In this document: in pieces, positions 48,674 to 59,191 of the stretch
How positions within the stretch are numbered: position 1 is the first letter of the stretch
How the letters are laid out: every line of letters starts with the position of its first letter
Source: Rhytidiadelphus loreus
Lineage: Eukaryota > Streptophyta > Bryopsida > Hypnales > Hylocomiaceae
Assembly: GCA_947034895.1 (NCBI GenBank)
Contig: OX344764.1
Location: 40,116,935-40,180,934 of the forward strand
Reading direction: 5' to 3'
DNA length: 64,000 bases
Position numbers and translations under genes: made by a program
Notes under the pieces: generated by a model
Seen by the model: the letters and a program-made list of their open reading frames with translations, nothing else
The model's database searches: none
What the model was told of the DNA's origin: nothing

Positions 48674-50980
48674 TCAATAGTCAGTCCACTCCATTGTTAC
48701 AAATCGTAACAACATAGAATGAAATTTACATTGCATTGACACCTTATTTCTTACTGTCATTTGCTTGAGCATCATTTGTGCTGTTTGCTCTGATTTTATA
48801 TCTTGCCAAGAAAGTGATTAATTTTAATTAGCAGCTCACGTTCAATGTTTAAGCACTCAAACAAGATAAGAAACATTTATTGAAAACGAAATGCTAGAAT
48901 AGAAATGAATGACCGGTGTGTCCTAGAAATTACGGTAATTGGTTTGTCTTGGACGGGCCCTTCTGTTCCTGCATGACGAGCACTTGCATTGCCTGATGTG
49001 CAGTGCTTTTGTTGGTGTGAACTTCACACCTTTGCCATATCACCACTTTTTACCGAATTATGAATCCTTTACAAAATTAATTTTCAAGAAAACAATCTCC
49101 AAAGTTTTCACAAAATAAGTTTAATTATTGCAGTATGCGATGTAGTTTTACGGAACTACAATAGGAGTGGTGTTGTATTATGGCAATATAGTGTGGAAGG
49201 AGAAATAATTTGAAAAAAAGGTCTAAAATGGAATTTCCATCTGCAGGCCGAGGCGTACAAAATTCATCGGCCTGCAAATTTTCATCTTCTATACCTTGGC
49301 CATTTTAAAATTCATCTTTATTGCCTCGGCCTGCAAGTGACCAAAAATTTGACAAAGACAACCCTGCACTAGCTCCCTTCAATATTTTAAAAAACTTACA
49401 TTTAAAAGTCCAAAACACTCAATAATTCTTAGAGAATGCATCAAAGCTCGCTTGCATGTATGAATTATAGTCCTGGATTGATTATGAAGCTAAAAGTTGC
49501 ATCCAAATATTAATTTGCATGTATGAATAATTCAAAAGTCAAACTAAAACATCGAGAACATCAAGATTGAACTAGAGTTTTGTTTTTTTAGGAATTGTAA
49601 GGGTTAATTAATTCCACATTCCAAAAATAGCTTCAAGCTGACTATGTATATTTGGCATATTGAATGGTGAAGTTTAATATAACAAGGTAGAGAGTGATTC
49701 TTCAATATTCAAAATTAATCTTTTTGTATTTTAAAATTTGAATTCTTAAGTCCAAATCAGTCATACAAAACCTTCTTGGATAATTTTTGATCTTTGACCT
49801 AACTCCCCCTTCACTTAAGAGACAATATATCCTACTTCATAGTTCAATTTCATAAATTTGTTGAGCTTATATTCTTTCATATTCAATTTTTTTTTATAGT
49901 CAATTGAGACAAATGTGGGATTTAAGACAATTTTTCCTTTAAGGCATCTCATTTGAAGAATTTTGGTTAACTTTGATCATTATATTCTTAAGACTCCACC
50001 ATTGGATCTTAATGAAACTTTGTGGAATGGGTTATAATTGAATTTTCTTCAAGATCCTATAGTAATTTTGTAAGATTTTATAGCAATAAAAGAAATTCAA
50101 ACATATTGTATTTGTGCAAGATTTTAATTTTTGTTTGCAACCAACTACCCCCCCCCCCCTATACATATTTAGGTGTTCATAAAGAACCTCACCATATATA
50201 AAAAGAGAAGAATTAAAAAAAATTGAAACTCTACCATTTGTTGTTCTTTCTAGTTTGAATCTAAGCTTTGGCCTTAACCCTTGAGATGTAAACCATTACC
50301 AAGAGATTTTTGTAAGTTTTCAAGATGGATTTCAAGGCAAAATTAGAGTTTTAAATTGATTCCAAGGATTTCCTACATAGTAGGTAATTACAAAAACTCC
50401 ATTCATCAAAAAAATCACTTTCATTCAAAATTTCATGCCAATGCTTCACATTGGAATTGCTTGCCTTTACTTTACATAACATTACAAGTCCTGTAATTTT
50501 GTCCTTCTAACTAGAATCCTAGAGATACCTTCTTGAAAAATACAAGATCTACTTTAGTTTAACTTTACACAAGCTCATATTTGGTTCATTGGTGATGTCA
50601 TCAATGAGTGGCATAGTAGAGGTGACATTTGAATGTCAAATCTTTATTTCATAGGTGGGTTTGTCTTGCATTTTGGGAATGCAAAAGGAAACCCCTTTAA
50701 CATTCATTAACAATGTATAGTAGAATCCCAAGAGTGGAAGCCAACATTCCTAGGTTTAAGGACATTGTTCATGTGTGGTGCTTGCAAACCTAGGAATGCA
50801 TGACACAACTCGTTCTTCCTATATAAAAAACATGCAAATTATTTTTACTCTTGCCTTTCAAGGCTTGTGTGTTATGCTTTTTGTAAGGTTTCTTCCGTCC
50901 TCAAGCTTTGTTACTTGTTAGGGACATACACCTTGTTTGCTTGTATTTTGTAACTTTTTTGTTTGGTAGGGTTGCAATTG
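48674..50980. other. 3' flank of the DUF1995 gene and intergenic DNA
   Basis: 48,674-48,840 is probably 3' UTR. Afterwards it is AT-rich. It holds one short GC-rich inverted repeat (49,243-49,333, listed separately) and a C10 run at 50,150. No gene found. Confidence 0.5.
49243..49333. repeat. 91-bp foldback with perfect 12-bp GC-rich ends
   Basis: GCAGGCCGAGGC (49,243-49,254) is repeated exactly in inverted orientation (GCCTCGGCCTGC, 49,322-49,333). An internal CGGCCTGCAAATTTTCATC at 49,270 adds a third partial arm. The GC-rich ends stand out sharply from the AT-rich background. Confidence 0.8.
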
Positions 50981-50984
50981 CTTT

Positions 50985-51320
50985 TAAAAAACAGCTTGTA
51001 GTAGTATTGGCGATGTGAATATATGTAGTAGTATTACAAAGAAGCAATGTATCAACATTGATATGATGCCATCATTTACTTTTGGAACTATGTTGATTGA
51101 TAATGGTTTGTCTACAATTGAATCGTCTATTGTAGGACCTTGAATCTTGTGGTATTGTTAAAGAATTTGTATGTGTGTCAAGTACAACACACGTTGCTAA
51201 AGGATCAAATGCAACACCAATTGTTATGGAACTTAACGCAGAAGCCATTATTATTCCTCTTGTATATAACAATAGCTCAAGTGACTAGAGTATGGATGAT
51301 GATGATGTCATGCGTAACAA
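50985..51320 (+). pseudogene. Decayed ORF fragment, unknown family
   Basis: A frame open over 50,987-51,139 (...INIDMMPSFTFGTMLIDNGL...) continues after a one-base shift (...CGIVKEFVCVSSTTHVAKGS..., MELNAEAIIIPLVYNN) to a stop at about 51,288 and ends in an acidic SMDDDDV tail. Codon usage is plausible for coding sequence, but there is no recognised domain. Confidence 0.25.
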
Positions 51321-51919
51321 GTGAGGTGCATGATTTATATTGACTGTGAGTTATATAGAGGCCAAAGGTTTGACAGAAGGCTTAGAGTGTAAAAGAGGCT
51401 TTGCAAGGGATTTGAGACTTGGGCATTGGTTTAGGCCTTGGCAATGTCTTTGACACCTCATTTGAGCCCTTAAAGCCCATACCTTCCACGTGTATATTTG
51501 AAGACTTTGTCATTTTTTCTATATTGAGTCTCCCATGAGATGAAGTGAGAGGTATTTGCTTTTGTAGCCTTGTCCTATCATGCATGTAGACATTATTTAA
51601 GAATGGTGTAGACTTGACTTGTGTATTTTATGTGATTTTTTAGCTTATATCAAAGTTTGTCAATAACCATTTTTGGCCAATTCTTGCTCTTTACTCTTGA
51701 TGTGAATTTTAGCCATAAAAATTATGTTTTTTGAATCTTAGGTCAACAAATGAAATGCATTTTATCAAGTTTAGTTTCTACTCCAATTGAAAATTTTGAA
51801 AAAATCTTAAAATTCAATGTTTTATTGCAATTGTTCTTCTCTACAAATAACCCATGGGAAGGGATATACCTTCTCCCAAGATATTGGGGGAAGCACATGA
51901 GCAATTATAGAATTAACTA

Positions 51920-52205
51920 TTAAGATGAAAACACCCCAAACCATTAGTGTACCCTTTCTTGATCTATAGATTTCTATTGACATAATCCCTTTAAGTGCAT
52001 ATAACCATTTCTATACTTAATTGTGATTAGTTAAATTCTAATTTTCTTGATTTTAGTTTTAAGACCAAACAATGTGATAATTTTAGTGACCTAGGGAGTT
52101 TCCAATTTGAAAATTCACAACAATTACATGTCTTATCCAAAAATTCTCATTTTTTTTTATAAATTCATGATTTTCAATTGCTAGTACTACAAAATTTTTT
52201 TTTTC
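51920..52205 (+). repeat. ~290-bp direct repeat, copy 1 (pair at 53,128-53,415)
   Basis: Begins near GAAAACACCCCAAACCATTA and ends in TTTTCAATTGCTAGTACTAC then a T-run. Roughly 85% identical to 53,128-53,415 in the same orientation. The ends are not TG...CA, so LTR status is not supported. The ~920 bp between the copies are AT-rich and non-coding. Confidence 0.85.
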
Positions 52206-53127
52206 TTAATCCCTAAACATCCAAACAACTTTTTTGGCAACGTAGCAATTTTGGGCAATCCACTACAGACGAAATTTTTATTCTTTTTCTTTGAAAAATC
52301 ACACAATGTGTGTCCAAGGAGAAGCTTTAAGGCCCAACAATTTTCATAACTCTTGACTACATGCTTCAAAAGTTATTGCATGATATGTAATTTTCAATGT
52401 TCAGTGGACAGCCTAGGCAACCTCTTTTTGAAAATCACTTTTAAAAAAAATAAAAATTTGAAATTCATTCTCTAGATTTTTATATATGTGGTAAAATTTG
52501 AATCATTCCATTTTGATTAATGTGATGAATTTTAGTTTGGCTTAGTTTGTGGGTAATTATGGAATCTCTACTCTAAAATAAACTTTGAAGTTCTTTATTT
52601 AATTCAATTTAAAATGTTTTTGGAAAAAAATAAAAAATGTTAGATGTATATTGTTTATTACAACATTAAAACCATTGGGATTGGCATTTTTCAATTCTAT
52701 AAATAAATTGTTAACAATTTAGTATTTTTAATCACTATCTACTTCTTTCTACTTACTATTTTTTTCCTATATGTTGTACAATTCCAAATGATTTAAAGTC
52801 TTTCAAGCATGTAGCCAACTTGACTTGAGGAATGAATTCAAAGAGTAACCACCATTTTGGACATTTTCCCCCTAAATGTGACCTTGTGAAGTGCAACTGC
52901 CTATATTTTCACAGGGCCAAAAAAAGATTTTTGTCACTTCAAACGTTAAGATCTTACAATCTACACGGTGAAAAATTCTGAATTTTTTTTCATATCTTCT
53001 CTAACTATTTTACTACAAGATCCTACGGTTATATTTGTCTAAAAAAAAATTTCATCTAAAATTTGGTGCTTGTAAATGCAAGGGCAGTTTAGGAGCAGTT
53101 TTGGTGAAAATATAGTCTCTAACGTTT

Positions 53128-53415
53128 AGAGGTTAAGGTGAAAGTACCCCAAACCATTTGTGTACCCATTCTTGATCTATGGACTTCTATTGAAAGAATT
53201 CCCTTAAGTGCATTTTAACCATTTCCTTACTTAATTGTGATTAATTGAATGTTGATTTTCTCGATTTTAGTTTTAAGACCAAGCAATGTGACAATTTCAA
53301 TGGCCTCAAGAGTTTCCACTTTGAAAATTCAAAATAATTACATTTCTTATCCAAAAACTCTCATTTTTTTTAGTTCATGGTTTTCAATTGCTAGTACTAC
53401 TAAATTTTTTTTTCT
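53128..53415 (+). repeat. ~290-bp direct repeat, copy 2
   Basis: Starts GAAAGTACCCCAAACCATTT, ends TTTTCAATTGCTAGTACTAC and T-run; see 51,920-52,205. It is preceded by CGTTTAGAGGTTAAG, which resembles the ends of the TTAA-flanked family D. Confidence 0.85.
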
Positions 53416-53588
53416 TGAAATAGGTGCCTCCAATTGAATTACTTATTTTGATGCTTTTGGGTGTCTTCACCTTAAGCGCTTACTCACTAGAATTTAAATG
53501 GCCCCCTCATTGGACTTCACTCTTGCCAACAAAAAATTAAAATTAAAAGTTTGACTTTCACTTTTTCCCAGGAACCCTACTTATTGAC

Positions 53589-53603
53589 ATTTTTTTTTTT
53601 TTT
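53589..53603 (-). other. LINE poly(A) tail
   Basis: A run of about 15 T on the + strand, directly followed by GAAACACATGGACGATTTCC, marks the 3' end of the LINE. A second T/C-rich run at 53,750-53,782 is inside its 3' UTR. Confidence 0.85.
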
Positions 53604-56600
53604 TGAAACACATGGACGATTTCCATTGATAAGGGAAACAATACATAGAGACCAGGGGAACAAGTCCCCAGCAAAGGGAGCCAAGGCGACCCAACCAGCG
53701 AGCATTTAACCTGCTAATCACCCACCCGGACTAACCATTTCAATTTCACACTCTTTTTTTTTTTTCTTTTTTTTTCTTTAAAAGAATAGGGACCAACCCA
53801 CAGCCACCCGGGGCCCATGACCAACGAGCAGCCACCTCGCCACCTCAGACGAGCACCAACGCCAAACTCAGTTGAAGGCGCCCACCTTGGGGCAAAGCAG
53901 GCTCTAGGAAATCTGCTGGTCAATTCGAACTCCGAAAAAACTAGTCTGCAACCAGACACTATCAAACTTCTTGATGAACTGACCGGCCTTGTCCGGGTAA
54001 AGGCTGCAGAGGTTGGAAGTGCGCAGCCATGTGGCCCTGGCGTGGTCGATGAAGTCCTCCCAAAGCGCCAGTTCAAGTTTTTGGGTAGACCACGGGGAGT
54101 GGTTGAAGCACACGGCATTCCTAGCAAGCCAAGTGTTCCATAGGACTGAACCTCTCAGCAGAGACCAAATGGAAGAGCCGCATTTCAGTTGATTGGGGAG
54201 TTTCGACCCTAGTACGCATTGCTGCCAGGTGAGGGCCGGCCACCTACCAGCCGTGAGAGGAACCTCAAGGGCCAGATACAGTACCGTCAGGGCGAAGTTC
54301 CAGGCGTGTCTGGTCATCGAGCAGTGGTGGAATTGGTGAAGGATGGTTTCATCATCCCCGGATAGGCAACAATTACAAGAGGTTGGGACGTTGGGTGAAA
54401 TCTGGTGGTGCCAGCTGTGCACAACAACGGCATGATGGTAAATTGACCATATGAAGCCCGCCTCCTTTTGGGGGCGGCCTTTCTGCCACACCTCACCCCA
54501 ACGCGGTTGATACTAGCCCCCAACGGCACCCTGCCACTTGACAGCTATTGGTCTGCTCAACTTCGACTTGTTTGAGAGGAACTCGCGGCCCTATTTAGAT
54601 GTGTATTCCAAGAGGAGGGTAGCTGCACCCTAGTGCCACCGGCTGGGGTCAAAGAGGAGGTCGGCCACCACTCCAACGTACATGAGCAAGCCTTTGCTAG
54701 ATTGAATTACCCGGACCCTTTTGATCCAGCACTGAATAACCTGTGAATCACCTTGAGTTTCTGAGTTTTGACGGGGTTTGAGAATCGACGATATGGGGTC
54801 AATCATGAAGCATTGCTGACCCTAGGGGATCTCGATGAGCCCTGGCCCGCTCGTAAGGCGGGGTTTGAATTGTGAGGAAGTTGCAGCAACGAGGCTTGGG
54901 GTGGGGTCCAGCTCGTTGAGGAAGATCTCGATGAATTCCTTGCTCCAAGTGACTTGGCGGTTGTCCGTGATAAGAAAAATCCAGTGCGGAGGGATCGAGT
55001 TTAGGAGGTGGTTGTAGGCACCTTCCTCATTGGGTCGGAGCCCATACCTCGCCCTCGCTTGGCTCTACTGCAGAAGCTTAAGCAAATCGTCGTCCCATAT
55101 GTGCTTGAATTGCCACAGCCCGTTGCTAGAGAGTTGAGCAGCTCTGGCTGGGAGAAAGCCGTGAGACCCTCCAAGAAAGTGGCTGGTCCACCAGAGAGGC
55201 GTGATGAGAATCTCGTCGCGGTTCTTGGGCGGGTTGGCTGAAATGCTCTTAACGAGTAACCTCTAGGCTTTGATGATGCGGTCCCAAGCGCGAGATCCTC
55301 TGGAAGCCTTGAATTTGTGTAACAGGACCCATTGCGCCATTGCTGGCCACCGCCCTATTGTTGTTGGACGGATCTGTAGGATCTTGTATCGGAGGAGGAT
55401 CTGCAGTTGGACGAGCCTGGAGTCATGGCTTTCAGCACCCATTTGACTGCTAACGCGTGGAGTGCTTCTTCTGGGTCCACCAGGTTGAGCCCACCTATAT
55501 GCTTTGGGGTACAACAGTCGCGCCAGCTAACGCGAGCCTTGCTGCGGTGCCGCCGGTGCGTTGTGCTCGACCAGAGGAAATCTCGGAGGGAGGCCCGAAT
55601 CTTCCTGATGACCGCCAATGAGCCACCCCAGATGCAGATGAAGTACCACAGCGTGCTGAGGAGCACCGAGTTGACCACCACAGCACGTCCAGCCAGCGAT
55701 AAATGAATACTGGTCCAATAATCAAGTTTCCTGCGGATTTTGCCAGCAAGGAACTTGTCTACGTCTGTGGTTTGCGGGTTCAGACCAAAAGGGGACCCTA
55801 GTAATTTAGACAAGCTCCTTTCTTCGGCCCAAGGACATTCTAGTAGCGATAGCCAAGGGGGGGGGGGGGGGGCGGGGTCTGGAGAGATCTAGTACGCCAG
55901 GCTTTGGGGCTAGTTGATTCAGAGTCTCGAGGCGTCCCCGTAGCGCTCAATGAGCAGGGCGATTCTGTGGAAGCTACGCTGCTCGCCTGGGATTGTGAGA
56001 TTGACGTCATCAACGTACTGGCTGATAATTTGTTCCCCAACTTGGTCAGGAAGGGAGATACATGAGAGTTCACCCGCCTGCAGTAGTTCTTTAGCGGCTC
56101 TGTTCAAGGCCTCGCTGACAAACAGGAAGAGATATGGAGCAAGCGGGCATCCCTGCCGCACTCTCCTCAAGACTGGAAAGGATATGGTGTTTACTCCATT
56201 TATGCACACCATGGCGTCCGCATTGGCAAATAGGGTTTTGACCATTTGTATAAAGTTGAGGGGTATGTCCATGGATGTTAAGATGCGGAATAAGAAGGGA
56301 AGGTGCACAATGTCGTAAGCCTTCTGGAAATCAAGTTTTAAAAGGATCATGCTCTGTTTTGTCTCTTTGGCCCAAGAAATTGATTCATGCAGTAGCAGGA
56401 TGTTGTCAAGGATGTATCGAGTGGGAATAAAGGCCGTTTGGTCAGGGCTGATTAGGTCTGCTAGCATTGGTTGTAACCTACGCTGGAGGGCCTTTGCCAT
56501 AATCTTATACCCTACATTGAGAAGACTAATTGGGCGCCAATTGCTCAGCTCATCCCTTGACCCGCCCTTGTGTAGGAGAGCGATTGTACCGCTATTCATG

Positions 56601-57442
56601 CCTTTTGGTAGGGATCCTCGGGCAATGGATTGAACGACCATTGCTGTGAAGTCGGGGCCAATCATGCACCAGTACTCCCTGTAAAATTCAGTGATGAAGC
56701 CGTCGGGGCCCGGGCATTTATCTGGCGCCATTGATTCCATTGCCAATCGTAGTTCCTCCTCTGTGATTGGCTGTGAGAGGGACGTCTTGTCTGCTTGGGG
56801 AAGGGAATCTGGAATAAGGTCGGTGAATTCCTCCATGGCCAAGGTTCGATGCGGCGACTCTGGCTCAGCAACGTAAAGGGCACTAAAGAAGTCCACGCAG
56901 GTTTGGCTGAGTTTCTCGTGGTCATTGGTTAGATTGTTGTTTTTGTCTCTAAGGCCCGTGATGGCTGACGATGATGATTTTTCACGTACCGTTGTCGTGT
57001 AGAGAGAGTTTGCCTCGGGAAATCACGAGGATTCTGGCTGTGACTAGAAATGGCTTGGGAATGAAATAAATCGTAACTTGTCGAATCTTCAAATCTTCAA
57101 ACTGCTAGTTGTTGTCCTATCTTGTTGTGTTTCTAAATAGGCCAAGGGTTAAGGTAGGGTGATAAGAAACCACGGGCTTCAGACGTGTAAAACGGGACGG
57201 CCAGACCACGAGCTGAGCCGTCCGAGGGATTGGATCCTAAATTTCAAACCCACGGTGACCAACAAACTTGCCTCACCAGTGGGAACAACATAAAAGTCTC
57301 GACCATGTGGGCAATTAACCCCACTTCGTCGCATCCACAACACCAAATGAGGCTAGTATTGGTGTGAACCAAACTGCCCGCAACAATAAAATGAAATTTA
57401 CAAAGCCACAAGCCACACACACCCAAACACACAAGTCTTCAA

Positions 57443-57582
57443 AACTCCAACTCCAACTCCAACTCCAACTCCAACTCCAACTCCAACTCCAACTCCAACT
57501 CCAACTCCAACTCCAACTCCAACTCCAACTCCAACTCCAACTCCAACTCCAACTCCAACTCCAACTCCAACTCCAACTCCAA
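57443..57582 (+). repeat. (AACTCC)n hexanucleotide array, ~23 units
   Basis: Perfect AACTCC units over about 140 bp with no interruption. The Leu-Gln or Gly-Val-type reading frames through it are artefacts. Confidence 0.97.
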
Positions 57583-58251
57583 AGTTGAGCTTTGGATGAG
57601 TGTTTTTGTTGATCTACAACTCCAAATGAACTAAATGATAGCTTTTCGGAAAGCTAAAACAATCATCTACTTCTCCTCCAAATTTCATACAATTCTAAAA
57701 CTCTGTCCAACTTTTATAGCCATCCAAAGTTTCGGCCTTGAGAAGGGAAAGGCAGCAAACCTTTCTTCGCTTCCACACTCACAACTTTCTCAAACAAACT
57801 CCAAACATAACGAATGATAGCTTCATGAAAATCTAACACAATTTCCTACACTCCCTCCAAATTTCATTGTAAAACAAGAACATGTCCGTCTTTTATGGTC
57901 GACCGAAGTCTCTGCCTCTTAATTTTAAAGGCAACAAACCTCCCTCCACTCAAACTAGCACAACTTTTGCTTCACAACTCCAAATCAAGCAAGTGATCAA
58001 TTTGGAAACTACACACCATGATACATAACACCTCCAATTTTCATTTCAAAATAACTCAAACTCACAACACAATGCCTCTCCAAACATTCGGATTCTCCCT
58101 AAACTCCCAACGGGAGAGAAGATGAATAGTGTTCACCTTTTTTCCACCTTATCTTCACTCTAACTACACAAACAAGTGGGGTCAGCCCCTAACTCACTCC
58201 CAAAACTACAATATGAATAATTGAGCCCTTATTTGGCCCCACAACTATTTC

Positions 58252-58257
58252 TTTATT
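58252..58257 (-). terminator. Candidate poly(A) signal for the 152-codon ORF
   Basis: AATAAA on the - strand (TTTATT on +), 172 bp past the stop codon. Confidence 0.4.
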
Positions 58258-58428
58258 TTTATCTTAGAAAGAAAATTCACTTCAAGTTCATCTAGAAGGA
58301 AAACTATTTCACTAATTCCTTTCTATCTTTTCTTTCTCTATTTTCAACACCCAAAATGGAATCCACAAACAACTAACATAAAATAAATGTCTTCTCAAAG
58401 GTAAAAAACTAAAGTCTTCAAAGAAACT

Positions 58429-58887
58429 TCACTCCATCTTCAAAAACTTGAGAATTCGCTTGATGGTAGTAGCAACAAACTCAACACGATCCGCCTTTGT
58501 CAAGGGATTGACTGGCCCCTCTAACCATCGTTGGTGACCGTGACTCCCTTTAATAGGCCTGACCATACAATAGTATTGATCGTCGTTAAGACCTTCAAAA
58601 CTCCCTTCGAATGTCACTTCTTGGGTACCAGGTTCAACACATCCAACCTGCAACAAAATCACTAGTGCTCGAGCTCCACGTTGTAAGTTCCCGTGCCATC
58701 GCTGCTCCACGCGGAGTTGCTTTGGCGGTCGAGAAGGCCCAGATTCATCTTGAGGACGCTCGTGCGATAATGAAAGACCTAGCGGCTGAAGAGGTTGAGC
58801 CGGTAGTTGAGATAACGAAAACTCAAACTCCGATTCTGGTAGAGGCCCCTCATCCTGAGGCTCAGAAAAAACCCTCCAATTCGACAT
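58429..58887 (-). CDS. Intact 152-aa ORF inside the LTR-like insertion, unknown protein
   Basis: ATG at 58,887, TGA at 58,429-58,431, no internal defects, GC-richer than the surrounding DNA. The first ~60 residues are acidic and rich in Pro, Ser, Gln and Glu (PESEFEFSLSQLPAQPLQPL) and probably disordered. From residue ~60 a denser part follows (QRWHGNLQRGARALVILLQV, GCVEPGTQEVTFEGSFEGL, YYCMVRPIKGSHGHQRW) and ends in a basic amphipathic stretch (TTIKRILKFLKME). I recognise no family, membrane helix or signal peptide. A TATA box lies 72 bp upstream and AATAAA 172 bp downstream, so the ORF forms a complete-looking transcription unit. It may be an accessory protein of the retroelement, a captured gene fragment, or a chance ORF. 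Confidence 0.5.
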   Translation of the reverse strand: MSNWRVFSEPQDEGPLPESEFEFSLSQLPAQPLQPLGLSLSHERPQDESGPSRPPKQLRVEQRWHGNLQRGARALVILLQVGCVEPGTQEVTFEGSFEGLNDDQYYCMVRPIKGSHGHQRWLEGPVNPLTKADRVEFVATTIKRILKFLKME

Positions 58888-58958
58888 ACTGAAATCTATA
58901 ACAAATAATAAAGAAAACTACTTCAAGTTTGGTGGCATTCTAAGATGGTAACCTATTC

Positions 58959-58966
58959 TTATATAG
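58959..58966 (-). promoter_or_regulatory. TATA box upstream of the 152-codon ORF
   Basis: On the - strand the sequence reads CTATATAA within CCATCTATATAAGAATAGG. It lies 72 bp before the ATG, a usual distance for a plant core promoter with a ~40-nt leader. Confidence 0.6.
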
Positions 58967-59191
58967 ATGGCTCATGTCATCGTGAGAAGGCGTCATCTTG
59001 AAGCTACCAAGGATGATGTCATCTTTATTTTTATATTATTAAAACCAAATCTATGGAAATAATGTATCACCATGCATTTTTACACTATGTACGCATTTAC
59101 AGTGCGACACCGCCTTGAAGAATTCCGCCGTGACTAGATCGCCTCGGAGTTTCCACCTGATGCGGGCCCGGACTCTCTTCCCGTTTACCTT

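Larger units (their letters stand above)
56993..59109 (-). mobile_element. LTR-like (possible solo LTR) insertion in the LINE, 2,117 bp
   Basis: The unit starts TGTCGTGTAGAGAG and ends CAGTGCGACA, so its ends are TGTCG...CGACA, the TG...CA form of LTRs. Flanks are CCGT (56,989-56,992) and CCGC (59,110-59,113): a 4-bp duplication with one mismatch. Removing the unit plus one flank restores the LINE frame exactly. No second LTR copy exists in the window, which fits a solo LTR. The interior has a TATA box, a 152-codon ORF, AATAAA, ~190-bp degenerate tandem repeats (57,610-58,100) and a hexanucleotide array. A different transposon type with short TIRs remains possible. Confidence 0.55.

Noticed and set aside
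57364..57588. Leu-Gln repeat protein
   Set aside because: It is the translation of the AACTCC microsatellite.
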